A stretch of DNA of 64,000 nucleotides. It comes from Nannocystis sp. (lineage in GTDB: Bacteria; Myxococcota_A; Polyangia; Nannocystales; Nannocystaceae). The notes under the pieces were generated by a model. That model saw only the letters and a list, made by a program, of their open reading frames with translations, was not told the DNA's origin and did not search any database. The position numbers and the translations under genes were made by a program. The first letter of the stretch is position 1. Each line of letters opens with the position of its first letter. Of the stretch, positions 24,906-31,738 are shown piece by piece. The stretch is taken from positions 271,001-335,000 of the forward strand of contig NZ_JADJNN010000002.1 in assembly GCF_016714285.1 (NCBI RefSeq). The letters are read 5' to 3'.

Positions 24906-27317
24906 GTGCGCATCCTTCACCTCTCCGACCTCCACCGCGCCGGCGCCACGGAGACCCTCAAGGCGATCTGGAACGGCCCGCAAGCGGCCCTGCGCAAGCT
25001 CCCCGAGGCCGAGCAACGCTTCGACCTGATCGTCGTCAGCGGTGACCTGGCCGGCGCCGCGCGCCCGGCCGAGTACGACGAGCTGCACGAGTTCGCCGTC
25101 ACCAGCCTCCTTCCCCTGCTGCGCGAGCCCGACGCCCGCGCCCGCGTCGTCTTCGTCCCCGGCAACCACGACGTCGACTGGAGCGCCGAGCTCGGCCGCC
25201 CGCTGCAGATCTCCGACCTGCTCCAAAGGCCAGGTGGCTCCGAACAGCTCGCCGCCCTGCTCCGCCGCTACCGCGACGACCCCGCCCGCAGCGGCGTGCG
25301 CCAGGTGATCAGCAAGTACGGCCACATCGAGTGGATCGCCCTCGACGACGCCCGCCAGGCCGACCGCTTCGCCGGCGTCCAGCGCTTCCTCGACAGCTTC
25401 TACGGCGACACCCTCCGCGAACCCGGCCGCCGCTTCGACCTCGCCGCCGCGCAGGAGGGCCTCGACTGGTCCGCCCACGTCTTCCCCGCCGACCGCGTCG
25501 CCGTCTACGGCTTCAACTCCTGCTTCCTCAACGACCGCCACTGGACCGGCGCCGCCATCTCGCGCGAGTCGATCGCCAACGCGGCCGCCCACGCCGCCGA
25601 GTTCGCCGACGGCTTCCTGCGCGTCGCCGTCTGGCACCACGGCATCCACACCGACGGCTACCGCCCCGACTACCTCAACCAGGCGGACCTCGGCGCGCTG
25701 ATCGTCGCCGGCTTCCAGGTCGGCTTCCACGGCCACATGCACAAGGCCGGCGCGCAGCAGCTCGGCTGGCTCACCGACCGCTTCGTGCTGGTCGGCACCG
25801 GCTCGCTCGGCGCCAACCAAAACCACCGCCCCGACGCGATCGGCAAGCAGTTCTCCGTCGCCCAGATCCACCCGCACCAGGTCCACGTGCAGGTCTTCGA
25901 GCGCACCGGCGACGTCCCCGTCTACACCCGCCGCCCACCCCGGACCCTCCCACTGGGCAACCAAGGCGAGCGTGAGCAGCACGAGATCGCCGCCGGCGAA
26001 CATACAAGGAAGATCCACGTCGACCGCCACGGCATCATCACCGTCAGCGTCCGCATCAGCGAGCTGCGCACACCCGTGGCGATCCCCGTCGCCGAACTGA
26101 GCCCGCCGGTCTGCGAGGCCCGCCACGAGTCTCCGGTCGGCTCCCCCGGCTTCGAGATCCGCCAGAGCACCGGCCAGGACGGCGTGATCCGCTTCACCCT
26201 CTATCCCCCCGACCACCGCAGCACCGACCTCGTGTGGCGCTACCAGGCCAGCAACGCCGTCCCGCTCACCCAGGCCGAGGTCCCCCGCTACAACCTCGCC
26301 GGCCGGCGCGACCTCGACGGCGCCCGCACCAGCGTGGTCGTCCGCTCGCACACCGTCCGCTTCCCCTGCCGCCACCTCACCCTCAGCTACAGCTTCGACG
26401 ACCCCGTCGTGGCGATGGACAGCGTCGAGAAGTGGGCCCTGCGCTGCGTCACCCACAACGGCGACACCCACTGGGAGCGCGTCGACAGCGAGGAGCGCCG
26501 CTGTGAGCTCGTCAAGCGCTCGCCCACCGAGATCTCCCTCGCCATCGAGGCACCGATCGTCGGCCACCGCTACGCGATCGCCTACCGCCCCAGCCTCCCC
26601 GGCCACGCCCTCGACTACACCGGCAACCGCATCGCCGCTCGCCTCCTCGACCGCTGCATCGCCGATCGCGAGCTCGGCGCCATGCTCTCCTACCAGCTCG
26701 CCGAGACCATCGCCGCGGCGATCTCCGCCGTGTTCGGCGGCTCACCCACCGGCATCTCGTGGATGGGCCTGCTGTGGGACGACGCCCAGGGCCGCCTGCT
26801 CCCCGCCTTCGGCAACTTCGCCAGCCGCGAGTGGGTCTGCTCCTACCCCTGCGGCACCGGCGTCGCCGGCCACGCCTTCCGCTTCAACCGCCCCGCCGCC
26901 TGGTGCCGCGGCACCGAGCACAGCCGCGACGCCCTCGTCTACCAGCGCAGCCCCGCCTACCAGCACTGGAAGCCCGAGCACGACTGGATCGTCTGCGTCC
27001 CGCTCGTCGGCGACGACCACAAGAACCCGCTCGGCGTCGTCCAGTTCGAAGGCGGCGGCAAGCAGCACGGCCTCGGCGACCGCCTCCGCGAATTCGCCAA
27101 CGCCGCGCTCGCCCAGGCCGCCACCAAGGGCTCGTCGTGGGAGGTGTTCCAGCAGACCCTCAGCTCCACCGTCAACACCGGCTTCTGGCACGCCTGCGCC
27201 CTCGCCGACTGCCTCGTCGACTTCCGCGACGACATCCACCGCCTCATGACCCAGCTCGAGCTCGGCGGCCAGAGCTCCGAGGCCTCGCTCACCGACGGCA
27301 GCATGATCCGCCTCTAG
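24906..27317 (+). CDS. Calcineurin-like phosphoesterase fused to a C-terminal GAF-like domain
   Basis: An 803-residue multidomain protein. Residues 1-330 form a complete metallophosphoesterase: ILHLSDLHRAG, VVSGDLAGAA, VPGNHDVDW, VWHHGIHTDG and FHGHMHKAG. Residues ~370-580 are beta-rich with Ig-like spacing (TDLVWRYQASN, HLTLSYSFDDPV). Residues ~590-760 resemble a GAF domain (ISWMGLLWDDAQGRLLPAFG, GVAGHAFRFNRPAAW, DHKNPLGVVQFEG). A short His/Cys-containing tail follows. No signal peptide is present, so it is cytosolic. GTG 24906 is used; TAAAGT (24891-24896) precedes it by nine bases and there is no Shine-Dalgarno sequence. The target could be a nucleotide second messenger or nucleic acid. 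Confidence 0.8.
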   Translation: MRILHLSDLHRAGATETLKAIWNGPQAALRKLPEAEQRFDLIVVSGDLAGAARPAEYDELHEFAVTSLLPLLREPDARARVVFVPGNHDVDWSAELGRPLQISDLLQRPGGSEQLAALLRRYRDDPARSGVRQVISKYGHIEWIALDDARQADRFAGVQRFLDSFYGDTLREPGRRFDLAAAQEGLDWSAHVFPADRVAVYGFNSCFLNDRHWTGAAISRESIANAAAHAAEFADGFLRVAVWHHGIHTDGYRPDYLNQADLGALIVAGFQVGFHGHMHKAGAQQLGWLTDRFVLVGTGSLGANQNHRPDAIGKQFSVAQIHPHQVHVQVFERTGDVPVYTRRPPRTLPLGNQGEREQHEIAAGEHTRKIHVDRHGIITVSVRISELRTPVAIPVAELSPPVCEARHESPVGSPGFEIRQSTGQDGVIRFTLYPPDHRSTDLVWRYQASNAVPLTQAEVPRYNLAGRRDLDGARTSVVVRSHTVRFPCRHLTLSYSFDDPVVAMDSVEKWALRCVTHNGDTHWERVDSEERRCELVKRSPTEISLAIEAPIVGHRYAIAYRPSLPGHALDYTGNRIAARLLDRCIADRELGAMLSYQLAETIAAAISAVFGGSPTGISWMGLLWDDAQGRLLPAFGNFASREWVCSYPCGTGVAGHAFRFNRPAAWCRGTEHSRDALVYQRSPAYQHWKPEHDWIVCVPLVGDDHKNPLGVVQFEGGGKQHGLGDRLREFANAALAQAATKGSSWEVFQQTLSSTVNTGFWHACALADCLVDFRDDIHRLMTQLELGGQSSEASLTDGSMIRL
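25216..25235. repeat. Dispersed palindrome in the phosphoesterase domain
   Basis: ACCTGCTCCAAAGGCCAGGT has perfect outer arms ACCTG/CAGGT and encodes L-L-Q-R-P-G in a loop between motifs. Confidence 0.6.
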
Positions 27318-27374
27318 GGAACCGGGCCGCGCCGGTCCGTGTGTCAGCCACCGACAAGGTTATCCGCCTTTGGG

Positions 27375-27464
27375 GCATGTCCTAAAGGACAGGTACACGA
27401 CGGACATGGCTCCACCGCATCGGTGAAGAGCTCTGTCCTCCGGGACATGTCACGAAGGACAGGG
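27375..27464. repeat. Three dispersed palindromes before the tRNA gene
   Basis: Copies at 27375-27394 (ATGTCCTAAAGGACAG core), 27431-27450 (CTGTCCTCCGGGACAT) and 27445-27464 (ATGTCACGAAGGACAG) are packed into 90 bp; the last two overlap. A related half-copy follows at 27486-27496. A direct repeat of GATGAAGAG/GGTGAAGAG plus C(T/C)CTGTCCTC links the copies. They lie after the phosphoesterase stop and may also terminate transcription. Confidence 0.75.
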
Positions 27465-27497
27465 CCCCACCTCGTCGATGAAGAGCCCTGTCCTCGG

Positions 27498-27571
27498 TGC
27501 GCCCGGCAGGATTCGAACCTGCGGCCCTCGGGTTCGAAGCCCGATGCTCTATCCAGCTGAGCTACAAGCGC
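27498..27571 (-). tRNA. tRNA-Arg (anticodon TCG)
   Basis: A 74-nt cloverleaf is read on the minus strand. The acceptor GCGCTTG pairs with CGGGCGC (with G-U pairs), the D-arm is GCTC/GAGC, the anticodon stem TCGGG/CCCGA encloses the loop CTTCGAA (anticodon TCG), the variable loop is GGGCC, and the T-arm is GCAGG-TTCGAAT-CCTGC. The discriminator base is A, and CCA is not encoded (CCG follows). The gene runs opposite to its neighbours. Confidence 0.95.
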
Positions 27572-27723
27572 GGGGGCGGGAGCTTAGCCCAGCCCTCGCC
27601 CTGCGAGAAGCCCACCGCCATCCGGGACCTCACCGTGAAACCGAATTCCCGCGATCTCGCGCCCAGTCGCCGAACTCGCCGAACTCGCCGCGACGACGCC
27701 GTGCACACCCCCGGCCGCCCTCC

Positions 27724-27760
27724 TATACTGGCCCGGCTCGGCTGCTCGCCGTGTAGGAGT
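27724..27760 (+). promoter_or_regulatory. -10 box and ribosome site of the subtilase gene
   Basis: TATACT (27724-27729) matches five of six -10 bases. AGGAGT (27755-27760) precedes ATG 27767 at six bases. A matching -35 (GTGCAC near 27701) is poor. Confidence 0.5.
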
Positions 27761-27766
27761 CAGTTC

Positions 27767-29641
27767 ATGCGCGTCGTCCCGGTCCTCCTGCGTCACCGCC
27801 CGCTCATCGCCAGCACCGGCCTCCTCGCCCTCGCGGGCCTGCTCGCCGCGGTGCACCGCCCCGCTTCGGATTGGGCCGGCAACGACACCCCCGAGCCGGC
27901 CCCGCTCGTCGTCGCCGACGTCGCCAAGCTCGGCGCTGAGTTCAGCACGGGCGCCCTCCTCCTCGACCTCGTCGAGCCCGAGGACGGCGAGGGCGGCAGC
28001 GAGGCCGAGCTCGCCGCGTTGCTCGCCGAGCTCGGCCTCGCGTACGAACCCGCCGGCTTCTACAGCGAAGGTGAGCACCTGTTCCGCGTCTTCGGCGACC
28101 AGGCCGCCCTCGCCGCCCTCCAGCTGCGCCTGCAAGGCAACCCGCTCGTCGAGGTCGTCGAGCCCGAGCTGATCTACAGCCTCATCGACGTCCCCGACGA
28201 GAGCGAAGCCCCGGCCCAGCTCGAACCGAGCAAGCGTCAGCGCGAGCGCTTCGTCCCCGACGACCCGCTGTTCTCGCGGCAGTGGCACATGGAGATGATC
28301 CACACCCCCGAGGCGTGGAAGATCACCGCCGGCAAGGGAGCCATCGTCGCCGTCATCGACACCGGCGTCGCCTGGAAAGATCTACCTGGCGTCGCCAAGC
28401 AGGTACCCGACCTCGCCGGCACCGCCTTCACCCACGGCGAGACCTTCGTCCCCGGCGCCCTCAAGGACGGCCTCGACGACCACCTCCACGGCACCCACGT
28501 CGCCGGCACGATCGCCCAGACCACCAACAACGCCCTCGGCGTCACCGGCGTCGCCTACGAGTCCACGATCATGCCGCTCAAGGTGCTCGGCGGCGACGGC
28601 CGCGGCTCGGTCCCCGGCATCGCCAACGCCATCCGCTACGCCGCCGACCACGGCGCCCAGGTCATCAACATGAGCCTCGGCGGCCCCCTGCCCTCCGCCG
28701 TGCTCGGCAAGGCCGTCGCCTACGCCCACGAGAAGGGCGTCATCGTCGTCTGCGCCGCCGGCAACGAGAAGCGCTCCCGCGTCGGCTACCCCGCCGGCCA
28801 CGACCACGCCGTCGCCGTCGCCGCGGTCGACGGCACCGGCCAGCGCTCCTGGTACTCGAATTGGGGCAAGGACCTCGATGTCTCCGCCCCCGGCGGCGAC
28901 ACCCGCGAGGACAAGAACGGCGACGGCTTCCCCGACGGCGTCCTGCAGAACACCATCCTCCTGCAGAACCCGATGCAGAGCGAGTACATGTGGCTGCAGG
29001 GCACCTCGATGGCCTCGCCCCACGCCGCCGGCGTCGCCGCCCTGATCGTCTCGCGCGGCGTCACCAACCCCGACGAGGTCGAGCGCATCCTCAAGCGCAC
29101 CGCGAAGCACCCCAACAACGTCGAGTGGGACAAGGAGTACGGCGCTGGCGTGATCGATGCCCTCGCCGCCGTCGACGCCAGCACCGAGAGCTACGCCCCC
29201 GAACGCGCCGGCCTCGCTGGCCTGCTCGGCCTCGCCGCGCTCGCTGGCCTCGGCGCTGCCGGTGCAGTCACCCGCCGCGCACGGATCGCCGCGGTCGCCA
29301 GCGCCTTCGCAGGGGCCGGCCTCGCTGCCGGCGCCTTCGGCTGCGCCCCGCTCGCGTACCAGCTCGCCACCGCCACTGGCAGCGTCAGCGCCTTCGGCTC
29401 GCCGCTGATCCTCTCGGCCCTCGCCCCGCTGCTGCTCACCCTCATGCTGCTCGGCGTCCGCCCGCTCCGCAGTCTGCTGGTCGGCATCAACCTCGGCTAC
29501 GCCGCGATGCTCCTGCACGGAGCGATCGTCCTGCCCACCCTCGTCGCCGGCCTCCCAGGCGGCACCGGCGTCGACCGCCTGTGGCTCGCCGTTAACGCCG
29601 TCCTCGCCCTCGCCCTCGCCCGCCGCGTCAGCCGCGTCTGA
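27767..29641 (+). CDS. Subtilisin-family (S8) serine protease with C-terminal membrane domain
   Basis: A 624-residue exported protease. A hydrophobic signal (~8-28) is followed by an inhibitor-like propeptide (~40-145, with YEPAGFYSEGEHLFRVFG). The S8 catalytic domain (~170-480) carries Asp in VAVIDTGVAW, His in DDHLHGTHVAGTIAQ, oxyanion Asn in CAAGNEKR and Ser in GTSMASPHAAGVA, so the triad is complete. The last ~130 residues contain four or five hydrophobic helices (GLLGLAALAGLGAAGAV onwards), so the protease would be membrane-tethered, which is unusual for S8 enzymes. ATG 27767 follows AGGAGT. A strong hairpin follows the stop. Confidence 0.9.
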   Translation: MRVVPVLLRHRPLIASTGLLALAGLLAAVHRPASDWAGNDTPEPAPLVVADVAKLGAEFSTGALLLDLVEPEDGEGGSEAELAALLAELGLAYEPAGFYSEGEHLFRVFGDQAALAALQLRLQGNPLVEVVEPELIYSLIDVPDESEAPAQLEPSKRQRERFVPDDPLFSRQWHMEMIHTPEAWKITAGKGAIVAVIDTGVAWKDLPGVAKQVPDLAGTAFTHGETFVPGALKDGLDDHLHGTHVAGTIAQTTNNALGVTGVAYESTIMPLKVLGGDGRGSVPGIANAIRYAADHGAQVINMSLGGPLPSAVLGKAVAYAHEKGVIVVCAAGNEKRSRVGYPAGHDHAVAVAAVDGTGQRSWYSNWGKDLDVSAPGGDTREDKNGDGFPDGVLQNTILLQNPMQSEYMWLQGTSMASPHAAGVAALIVSRGVTNPDEVERILKRTAKHPNNVEWDKEYGAGVIDALAAVDASTESYAPERAGLAGLLGLAALAGLGAAGAVTRRARIAAVASAFAGAGLAAGAFGCAPLAYQLATATGSVSAFGSPLILSALAPLLLTLMLLGVRPLRSLLVGINLGYAAMLLHGAIVLPTLVAGLPGGTGVDRLWLAVNAVLALALARRVSRV

Positions 29642-29657
29642 GTCCGACTCACCACTC

Positions 29658-29686
29658 ACGGCCCGTGCCTCACTGCCACGGGCCGT
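29658..29686 (+). terminator. Terminator of the subtilase gene
   Basis: A perfect 10-bp stem, ACGGCCCGTG paired with CACGGGCCGT, encloses a 9-nt loop 17 bp after the stop codon. It is followed by ACTTCGCTTCT. Confidence 0.7.
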
Positions 29687-29846
29687 ACTTCGCTTCTGTG
29701 CTCGTGCACGGCACCGTTCCTCGCTTCTCCCAACCCGGACCGGCTTGGGCGGATCTGCCCCGTGAGCCGCCGCCGCGCAGCTCACGCATTGTGGCCCAGC
29801 CCGCGACCTGGGCCCTCGCAACGGGCGCTGCGCGTCCTCGCGCGAC

Positions 29847-29861
29847 TGAAAATCAGTATCA
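29847..29861. promoter_or_regulatory. Fur box upstream of bfd (site 1)
   Basis: TGAAAATCAGTATCA matches the 7-1-7 Fur core TGATAATNATTATCA at all but two defined positions. A possible -10 (GATACT, 29862-29867) abuts it, so Fur binding would block RNA polymerase. Confidence 0.65.
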
Positions 29862-29908
29862 GATACTTGCCCGACCCGGGCTGACCAGGTAGATCTGAGT
29901 GGTCATTC

Positions 29909-29923
29909 TGAGAATGACTTTCA
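29909..29923. promoter_or_regulatory. Fur box upstream of bfd (site 2)
   Basis: TGAGAATGACTTTCA reads TGAAAGTCATTCTCA on the minus strand and shares the TGAAAG...TCTCA pattern with the two sites before bfr. It overlaps the perfect palindrome GTCATTCT-G-AGAATGAC (29902-29918). Confidence 0.55.
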
Positions 29924-29963
29924 GTCCCGTCGTTGCGGACCGAAGTCGAGGACGAACACCGTC

Positions 29964-30170
29964 ATGATCGTGTGCCTGTGCAAAGGGGTTTCGAGCCGGA
30001 CCATCCTGGACGAAGCACGCCGTGGTGCCTGCACCCTGAAGCAGATCCGGCAGTCCTGTCAGGCCGGCACCGGCTGCGGCGCCTGCGTCCAGCAGATCCG
30101 TCAGCTCATCGAGACAGTCACGCCGCGCCACGAGCACCACAACACGCCGGGCCCCGCGGACGATCGCTGA
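29964..30170 (+). CDS. bfd: Bacterioferritin-associated ferredoxin
   Basis: A 68-residue [2Fe-2S] protein. Four cysteines are present in the family pattern: MIVCLCKGVSSRTI (C-x-C) and QSCQAGTGCGACVQQI (C-x4-C-x2-C, the usual last pair). Bfd docks on bacterioferritin and supplies electrons to release stored iron. The length matches the family (~65-70). The gene lies 145 bp before bfr on the same strand and is preceded by two Fur-box-like sites, fitting induction under iron limitation. Residues after ~52 (RHEHHNTPGPADDR) form a short His-rich tail. Confidence 0.9.
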   Translation: MIVCLCKGVSSRTILDEARRGACTLKQIRQSCQAGTGCGACVQQIRQLIETVTPRHEHHNTPGPADDR

Positions 30171-30173
30171 CGC

Positions 30174-30188
30174 TGAAAGCGGCTCTCA
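30174..30188. promoter_or_regulatory. Fur-like site between bfd and bfr (site 3)
   Basis: TGAAAGCGGCTCTCA is a direct-repeat partner of site 4 and shares the outer TGAAAG and TCTCA blocks. Confidence 0.45.
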
Positions 30189-30225
30189 TCGCCGCGATGC
30201 CGTGACGCTCCGGTTGCTCCGCTCC

Positions 30226-30240
30226 TGAAAGTCGATCTCA
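30226..30240. promoter_or_regulatory. Fur-like site upstream of bfr (site 4)
   Basis: TGAAAGTCGATCTCA differs from the minus-strand reading of site 2 at two central positions. It lies 75-90 bp before the bfr start. Confidence 0.5.
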
Positions 30241-30315
30241 GCGTCAGCACGGCGCCCGCGTGGCTCGGCCGTCGCACGCACACGCCTGCCCGACGCGTGT
30301 TAGCTTGCCGCCACG

Positions 30316-30780
30316 ATGAAGGGCAACGACAAGGTCATTCAAACCCTCAATGACGTGCTGACGGCCGAGCTCACGGCCATCAACCAGTACTTCATCCACG
30401 CGAAGATGTGCCAGAACTGGGGCTACAACAAGCTGGCCAAGAAGATCCGCGACGAGTCGATCGACGAGATGAAGCACGCCGACAAGCTCATCGAGCGCAT
30501 CCTCTTCCTCGAGGGCATCCCCAACGTCCAGCGGCTCAACAAGGTCAACGTCGGCGAGACCGTGCGCGAGCAGTTCGAGCTCGACCTCAAGCTCGAACAC
30601 GACGCGATCGGCCGCTTCAACGCCGGCGTCGCCCTCGCCCGCGACCTCGGTGACAACGCCTCGCGCGAGCTGCTCGAGCGCATGCTGATCTCCGAGGAGG
30701 AGCACGCCGACTGGCTCGAGACCCAGCTCAGCCTCATCAGCCAGCTCGGCGAGCCGATGTACTGCGCCCAGCAGCTCTGA
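30316..30780 (+). CDS. bfr: Bacterioferritin
   Basis: A 154-residue iron-storage subunit that forms a 24-mer shell and oxidises Fe(II). The ferroxidase ligands are visible: LTAELTAINQYFIHAKM (Glu near 18), ESIDEMKHADKLIERILF (Glu-x-x-x-Met-x-His; the Met at ~52 can bind haem), LEHDAIGRF (Glu near 94) and ISEEEHADWLE (Glu-x-x-His near 127-130). The length is that of the family. TAGCTT (30301-30306) stands nine bases before the ATG without a Shine-Dalgarno sequence. The gene converges on a lipoprotein gene with only four bases between stops. Confidence 0.95.
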   Translation: MKGNDKVIQTLNDVLTAELTAINQYFIHAKMCQNWGYNKLAKKIRDESIDEMKHADKLIERILFLEGIPNVQRLNKVNVGETVREQFELDLKLEHDAIGRFNAGVALARDLGDNASRELLERMLISEEEHADWLETQLSLISQLGEPMYCAQQL

Positions 30781-30784
30781 GCCG

Positions 30785-31738
30785 TCAGTCCTTCGGCTTC
30801 TTCGGCTTCTTCGTCGGTTTCGGAGTCGCCGACTGCTTCGCCACCTCGGGCTCGGCCGCCTTGGTCGGGTCGACCTTGGCGGCGTCGACCAGCATGCCCG
30901 GCACCACCGCCTCGGCCGACCCCGGCATCGCAAACTTGGCCTCGTCGACCGGCGCGTTGAACTCGATCTTGACGGTAGTGGAGGTCACCTGCGTCAGCGA
31001 TGCGTCGAGCACCTGCGTGAACGGGATCTTCAACCCCTCGACCTCGCGGTAGTCCTTGAAGTGCACGGTCAGCGGCATGCTGCCGAGCGGGCTGACCTGC
31101 GTGAAGCTCTGCGACACCGGCAGCTTGGTCTCCGCATCGAGGCGCAGCACGACCACGTCGCCGAGCGGCGAGGTCAAAGAGATCTCGTAGACCTGCTTGC
31201 CGCCATCGACCGCGACTGGCGCCTTCGGCCCGCTCACCTTCGTGAAGTAGCGCCGCCAGTCGTGCGCGAGGCACAGCGAGGCGCTCCACATCGCCTGCTC
31301 CGCCTCTTTGTCGGTCAGCGCGCGCAGGCCCGAGATCGGGTCATGGCTCCACACCTTGTCTGCGAGCCGACCAATCTTCATCTGCCCGACGCCGGGCATC
31401 TCCGACTCGTTGTAAAAGTCGCCGCCGCGCCACCAGGTCTTCGCCGTGCCCGTGAGGCCCAGCGCGCCCGTGTTCAGCGTCGCCTCGGAGTAGAAGGTCG
31501 TGAGCCCATCGAACTTGGCCGCGCCGCCCATCGCCTCCACCGCGTCGGCGAGCAGCTGCTCGGGACCTGGCACGGTCGGTGGCGCCGACGCCTCGCTCGG
31601 CACCGACTTGGTCTCGCCCGGCGTCGGCGCTGCGCCGGGCGCCACATCCGTGCGCTCGGTGCAGGCGACGAGGAGAAGCAGAGCGAGAGCGGCCCGACGG
31701 CCGAGACGACGCAGAGGACGCGGCATGAACGAGATCAT
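30785..31738 (-). CDS. LolA-like-fold lipoprotein
   Basis: A 317-residue lipoprotein. The N-terminal hydrophobic run ends in the lipobox LLVAC. After a Pro/Ser linker, a domain of antiparallel strands follows the pattern of LolA/LolB-like lipid-handling proteins (QLLADAVEAMGGAAKFDGL, then GKQVYEISLTSPLGDVVVLR, VHFKDYREVEGLKIPF and VKIEFNAPVDEAKFAMP). The C-terminus is a Lys/Pro-rich tail (KPTKKPKKPKD). ATG 31738 overlaps the stop of the S41 peptidase gene by four bases, so the two are co-translated and may work together in the envelope. The exact cargo is unknown. Confidence 0.7.
   Translation of the reverse strand: MISFMPRPLRRLGRRAALALLLLVACTERTDVAPGAAPTPGETKSVPSEASAPPTVPGPEQLLADAVEAMGGAAKFDGLTTFYSEATLNTGALGLTGTAKTWWRGGDFYNESEMPGVGQMKIGRLADKVWSHDPISGLRALTDKEAEQAMWSASLCLAHDWRRYFTKVSGPKAPVAVDGGKQVYEISLTSPLGDVVVLRLDAETKLPVSQSFTQVSPLGSMPLTVHFKDYREVEGLKIPFTQVLDASLTQVTSTTVKIEFNAPVDEAKFAMPGSAEAVVPGMLVDAAKVDPTKAAEPEVAKQSATPKPTKKPKKPKD

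Larger units (their letters stand above)
29642..29963. other. 322-bp gap between the subtilase and bfd genes
   Basis: The first 45 bp hold a terminator hairpin. From about 29840 the sequence becomes less GC-rich and carries two Fur-box-like sites and a 17-bp palindrome (29902-29918). The middle (29690-29840) shows no gene or clear motif. Confidence 0.5.
30167..30248. repeat. 11-bp inverted repeat framing the two bfr-proximal Fur sites
   Basis: GCTGACGCTGA (30167-30177) and TCAGCGTCAGC (30238-30248) form a perfect inverted repeat 60 bp apart. The two TGAAAG...TCTCA sites lie at its inner edges. The first arm overlaps the bfd stop codon. Confidence 0.55.

Noticed and set aside
27498..27571. 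tRNA-Arg as an integration site of a mobile island
   Set aside because: No integrase gene and no repeated tRNA 3' end are seen on either side.
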